64,000 bases of DNA, from contig CAJNDS010002074.1 in assembly GCA_905221605.1 (NCBI GenBank), positions 192,001 to 256,000 on the forward strand, given 5' to 3'. This DNA is from Symbiodinium natans (Eukaryota > Sar > Dinophyceae > Suessiales > Symbiodiniaceae). The position numbers were made by a program, and so were the translations under genes. This document shows, in pieces, positions 61,539 through 64,000 of this stretch. The notes under the pieces are model-generated. The model made no database searches. It was not told the DNA's origin and saw only the letters and a list, made by a program, of their open reading frames with translations. The first letter of the stretch is position 1. Every line of letters begins with the position of its first letter.

Positions 61539-63900
61539 CTATGGACGCTTTTCATTGTCGCTGGGGCAGATTCTCCAGCCGCTGCTGACAACTGAACCAT
61601 CTGAGTACCAGTAGATGGTGGTGTCCGGCACCACTGCTTCAGGACCAACAGAGCCCGAGTAGGCTTTGCAGTTCACAAGCAGGCTGTCATAGCCGGCCTC
61701 CGTGGAGAAGGACTCCACCTGCAAGGGTGTCGCTGCTGAGGTGTTCACCGCGATTCTGCAGTCCTGAGCTGGACCAAGCGCAGTTTGCAACAGCAACACT
61801 TGCAGCTAGTGCCACAGGTAAGGTTTGATCCCTTCTTCTAGGGTTGCGAGGGTGCGCGGATACACTGCACGGAGCCGAGCTGCGTCCTTGTTGCTATAGT
61901 TTCCGGGGTATCCAGGGCTAACAAGACAGTCTGAGTCATCCACCGTACATGAGCCACTCAACACCGTCCACATGGCGTGCCCAAACGCAATGTCGGGCGC
62001 CGTTTCATCGGAGGTGTCAGATGTTTCCACTTTGCCATCCATGATATCACGGATCCATCCCAGGGCTGAGGAGACCCGTGCATAGACGCCCGGATAGCCC
62101 TCCAGAGCACAGCCATCACCCCAAGAGGTGACACCCCGCACGATGTAGTGGCCAGACTCTTCACAAACCAAAGGCCCGCCACTGTCACCCTGGCATGTGT
62201 CCGTGATGCCCTTCTCAGAGTTTCCAGCGGCACAAAGCATCGAAGCAGTAATGGTCTCGTTGTGTTTTGCATAGTCCTCCTCACACTCTTTCATGCTCAG
62301 CAACGTAACCTGAGCTGCAACAACATGATCTACGTGTAGCTAAACAACGGACTTGCGCTTGCAGCTTTGACAGGTGCGCAGGGCTTGGGATGGAGGGACA
62401 AGAAGCACGTGATGGACATCACGACATCCCAGGCTCACCGGGGGAAACTGCGCATACCCGGGCGCGTAAGCTAACTGCACAACGGCTGAGTACACGCAGC
62501 CGGGCTCCCCATACACGATCATGACCGGCATGTCCCAGAAGCTTCCGGACATACGTGGCAGCGACGTGTATGTCCATCAGGTGGAGAAGCGGATTATAGT
62601 TTCACCAAAACAATGCCAAGCCGGCAGCACGAAGAAAAACAGACCCGAAGGCACACTGACAGGCCGCCCTTGCGCTGCAATAACATCGTTGAGTCCATAT
62701 ACCCCTGCCCTCACGAACACTACATCACGCATGAGCCGTGTACATCCTGTGCCTACTGAATCCATGCCGATCAACCCTGCCGGATTCTGGTAGCTGTAAC
62801 AAAGGCAGCAATCGCAGAGCCACAAACTGAGACACCTTGCCAAAGACACGCTCCCCGTCCTGCCAGGCTTCCATCCCTCCCTCCCCCTGGTTTTCCATGT
62901 CCTTTTCCCCGCATCCCTTCCAAAAAATGGCCCCTGGCGGACGTGTCCTCTACGTCCTGGCTTTCATCCTTACAATTTCCAGCGGTCGTTGACTTTGCGG
63001 CGTGATGTAAGAAGGCGGCGCGGACATATCCTCTACGACTCCACGTTCTGTTTTTCCCGGACCGGGGCGATCGGGTTGGGTGTAATCCGGACGAGGCAGC
63101 TCGGGTGAACGGGAGGGGGATGGGCGGGGTGGGGAGAAAACCGATGGGTGGTCGATACTGTAGGAGTGAGACAAGCCGTCGGGCAGGGTAGGGGCAACAG
63201 ACTGGCAACAGAGCAGGCAGGAGCCCGAGCGGGCGCAGGCGGCAGAAGGCGAAGGACGTAGCGACTAGATGGGCCTTTTTGCTGGTAGAGGCTCTCGGAG
63301 AATGGAGCAACTTGTCCGGTACAAGTAAGAGGACCTAAATGACCTAAGAGGAGGCCTGACCCGACCCGACGGCATCTCTGCAAGATCCACAACATTGAAA
63401 CATGTTGGAAAGGAATGCTTCTACCCTTCGGGCGCGGCGCCGATGCCTCCTGCAGTACTTCAGGCATGGGTCCTGTAGGGCAGTCACAAGCCCTCGGCTT
63501 CAGAACAACAAACACAACAGACCGCCAGATTTTTTGTATGCCCGCCCGAGCCTGACGACATCAGTGTACCCCAGCCGGTGATGCTGCATTCTGCTCCGGT
63601 CAAATCTTTGTCGTCGTCCATGGTGGGCAAACAGGCGACACCGATGCACTCATTGATCGGAAAGGGCTTGTCCAGCTCCTGGGCAAGGGTTTAAGTGCTA
63701 CCGGTGGGCACTATTGTGTAGCCACTGGGGTAGTCAAGTGCTGCGTGACCTCGAGTTTTGCTGGCCAGGCACCAACACCGCCATGTCAAAGTCGGAGTCA
63801 AAGGCATCATCATATTGCGGATGAGAGAAGACTCGCTTAATGCGGCGCTCGACCGACTGACCACGAACTGCTTCATCATCCGAGTACTGCTTCCAGTCCC
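61539..63900 (-). CDS. Trypsin-like serine protease with C-terminal CUB domain, 5' end outside the window
   Basis: Four exons: 63,900-63,773 with the catalytic Asp (SDFDMAVL); 63,678-63,546 with [11 protein letters not shown] and the CSITGWGT block; 62,329-61,887 with CQGDSGGPL (catalytic Ser), GYPGVYARV and the start of a CUB domain ([10 protein letters not shown]); 61,763-61,539 with the rest of the CUB ([17 protein letters not shown]) and a stop. Phases join. Introns are 63,679-63,772 (GT-AG), 62,330-63,545 (GC-AG by my reading) and 61,764-61,886 (GA or GC donor, flanked by an AGGAC direct repeat). The exon with the catalytic His and the signal peptide must lie beyond 64,000. Expected to be secreted or membrane-directed; the CUB domain probably binds protein or sugar. 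The third donor/acceptor pair is the least certain. Confidence 0.85.
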
Positions 63901-64000
63901 CTGGGAAACCCTAACATCCCTTTGGGCAAGGGGCTTAGGAAGAGCAGTGGCTTGGCTTAGTTTGGCTTCAGGGAGCCTGCTAATAAGGAAACATAAGGAA

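Overview
The window looks like nuclear DNA of a dinoflagellate. Three things suggest this. Interstitial TTTAGGG/CCCTAAA arrays are everywhere. Genes are split into many tiny exons whose introns use GT, GC and GA donors with AG (often AG|G) acceptors. Almost every exon I could recognise lies on the minus strand, the unidirectional gene order seen in dinoflagellates. I see no bacterial operon, rRNA, tRNA, spliced-leader RNA or CRISPR.

The centre (15,979-29,162) is one nearly perfect Ty1/copia LTR retrotransposon on the minus strand. It has two 173-bp LTRs that are identical by eye, a 5-bp target duplication (CAGAC), a gag-protease frame of 1,107 codons and an overlapping -1 pol frame of about 3,000 codons. 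After integrase, reverse transcriptase and RNase H, pol continues for about 1,600 more residues. This tail holds a 2-oxoglutarate/Fe(II) dioxygenase-like domain resembling TET/JBP DNA-base oxygenases, an unknown domain, an SGNH-hydrolase-like domain, a Tpt1/KptA (RNA 2'-phosphotransferase)-like domain, a zinc ribbon and a basic Arg/Gly tail. This cargo is the most unusual thing in the window.

The rest is host DNA. Two genes could be resolved to known families. One is an alpha/beta hydrolase (58,180-54,137, at least 13 exons; the phases join and the Ser-Asp-His triad is intact). The other is a trypsin-like protease with a C-terminal CUB domain (63,900-61,539; its 5' part, including the catalytic His, lies beyond the right edge). 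Elsewhere there are chains of exon-like open segments on the minus strand with no recognisable family: 1.3-7.8, 9.7-12.4, 13.5-15.9, 30.9-37.5, 40.4-42.2, 44.8-54.1 and 58.9-61.5 kb.

The telomere-like arrays sit between these exons. In at least two places (13,661-13,798 and 31,093-31,154) the array appears to be the whole intron: it starts GT, ends AG, and joins two open exons in frame. Other content is a set of short inverted-repeat (MITE-like) elements in two or three families, a 117-bp tandem repeat, AT-rich microsatellites, a (CAG)19 tract and two homopolymers of about 50 bp (poly-G at 8.7 kb, poly-C at 58.6 kb).

All exon chains are read by eye. Coordinates given with 'about' are approximate, and grouping exons into one gene is inference unless the phases are stated to join.
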